From DATKDP01 sp035546335 (GTDB lineage: Bacteria > Acidobacteriota > Thermoanaerobaculia > Gp7-AA8), in the NCBI GenBank assembly GCA_035546335.1, contig DATKDP010000024.1, positions 37,167 through 101,166 on the forward strand: 64,000 bases of DNA, in the 5' to 3' direction. Position 1 is the stretch's first letter, and each line of letters opens with the position of its first letter. The position numbers were made by a program, and so were the translations under genes. This document shows positions 63,865 through 64,000 of the stretch, piece by piece. The notes under the pieces were generated by a model. The model had not been told where the DNA came from. It ran no database searches and worked only from the letters and a program-made list of their open reading frames with translations.

Positions 63865-64000
63865 TGTAGTGTCTCTCGCAGTCAGCACATTAAGTGAGAG
63901 CTGCTCTCGCCCTAGTCACTTTCGCGAGGATGTCGGAAGCCTTCGCGGTCCAGATGAAGGGTTTTGGATTGTCGTTGTGGTTGTCGAGGTACTGGTAGAG
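63865..64000 (-). mobile_element. End of an IS630-family element, cut by the window edge
   Basis: From the antiporter stop codon onward, a terminal sequence (TGTAGTGTCTCTCGCAGTCA) is followed by the 3' end of a transposase on the minus strand. IS630 elements insert at TA; a TA lies within the antiporter stop codon TAG (63862-63863). The rest of the element lies outside the window. Confidence 0.65.
63890..64000 (-). CDS. IS630-family transposase, C-terminal fragment
   Basis: The minus strand reads LYQYLDNHNDNPKPFIWTAK and then ASDILAKVTRARAALT before TAA (63890-63892). The segment HN.NPKPF.WT.....IL.KV is the standard C-terminal end of IS630-type DDE transposases. The 5' part is outside the window, so intactness cannot be judged. 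Confidence 0.8.
   Translation of the reverse strand, partial: LYQYLDNHNDNPKPFIWTAKASDILAKVTRARAALT

Overview
The window is high-GC DNA from a Gram-negative-type bacterium with an outer membrane. Supporting genes are lptE, bamD, a complete tolQ-tolR-tolA-tolB-pal-cpoB set, kdsA and kdsB for Kdo, and beta-barrel proteins. Gene style (many 4-base ATGA overlaps, repeat-rich spacers, DUF4388/PilZ/NHL/PASTA proteins) would fit Acidobacteriota or a neighbouring phylum. That placement is inference; no rRNA is present. Most of the window is housekeeping chromosome.

Layout. 1-5200: end of an outer-membrane protein, then a leftward operon (STAS, asparaginase, rhodanese-like lipoprotein, DsbA-like) and leftward acpP-fabF. 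5200-12200: rightward mutS, nagZ, D-aminoacylase-like lipoprotein, pirin and an orphan antitoxin. 12200-20000: ssb, dtd, leuS-lptE-rhomboid, a CorC-type protein, a methyltransferase and a yeast-type cytosine deaminase. 20000-25700: rpsT and the Tol-Pal operon, headed by tRNA-Arg(CCT). 26000-38700: metK, an OsmC-family gene, kdsA/pyrG/kdsB, DAHP synthase, pyruvate kinase, a barrel protein and a PHP protein. 38700-45500: a tightly packed rightward operon lon-PASTA-rpe-bamD-TPR lipoprotein-TPR/cNMP protein-def. 46600-50200: DUF4149, CorC-like and era, then an AbrB/PIN toxin-antitoxin pair bracketed by repeats. 50200-59500: lysA, an amino-acid permease, spmA/spmB, a DNRLRE protein, a DUF4388/TPR protein, a peroxiredoxin, a ferritin-like protein and a PilZ protein. 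59700-64000: NHL propeller, FRG-domain pair, a cation/proton antiporter, and the edge of an IS630-type element.

The most notable observation is two probable selenoproteins that ordinary gene calling truncates. The OsmC-family gene at 27325 has an in-frame TGA where the conserved CP(L)Y cysteine belongs, and the peroxiredoxin at 56798 has TGA at the catalytic cysteine of TPGC. Each reads on to a full-length family C-terminus, and each TGA is followed within about 20 nt by a stable hairpin shaped like a bacterial SECIS. No Sec machinery (selA, selB, selC, selD) lies in the window.

Other points of interest: several genes without a Shine-Dalgarno whose -10 box lies 8-10 nt before the ATG (acpP, kdsB, the 18681 methyltransferase, the DUF4149 gene), suggesting leaderless transcripts; several intergenic repeat families, one present at both edges of the toxin-antitoxin module; and a DUF4388 gene that looks as if it carries two compensating frameshifts.
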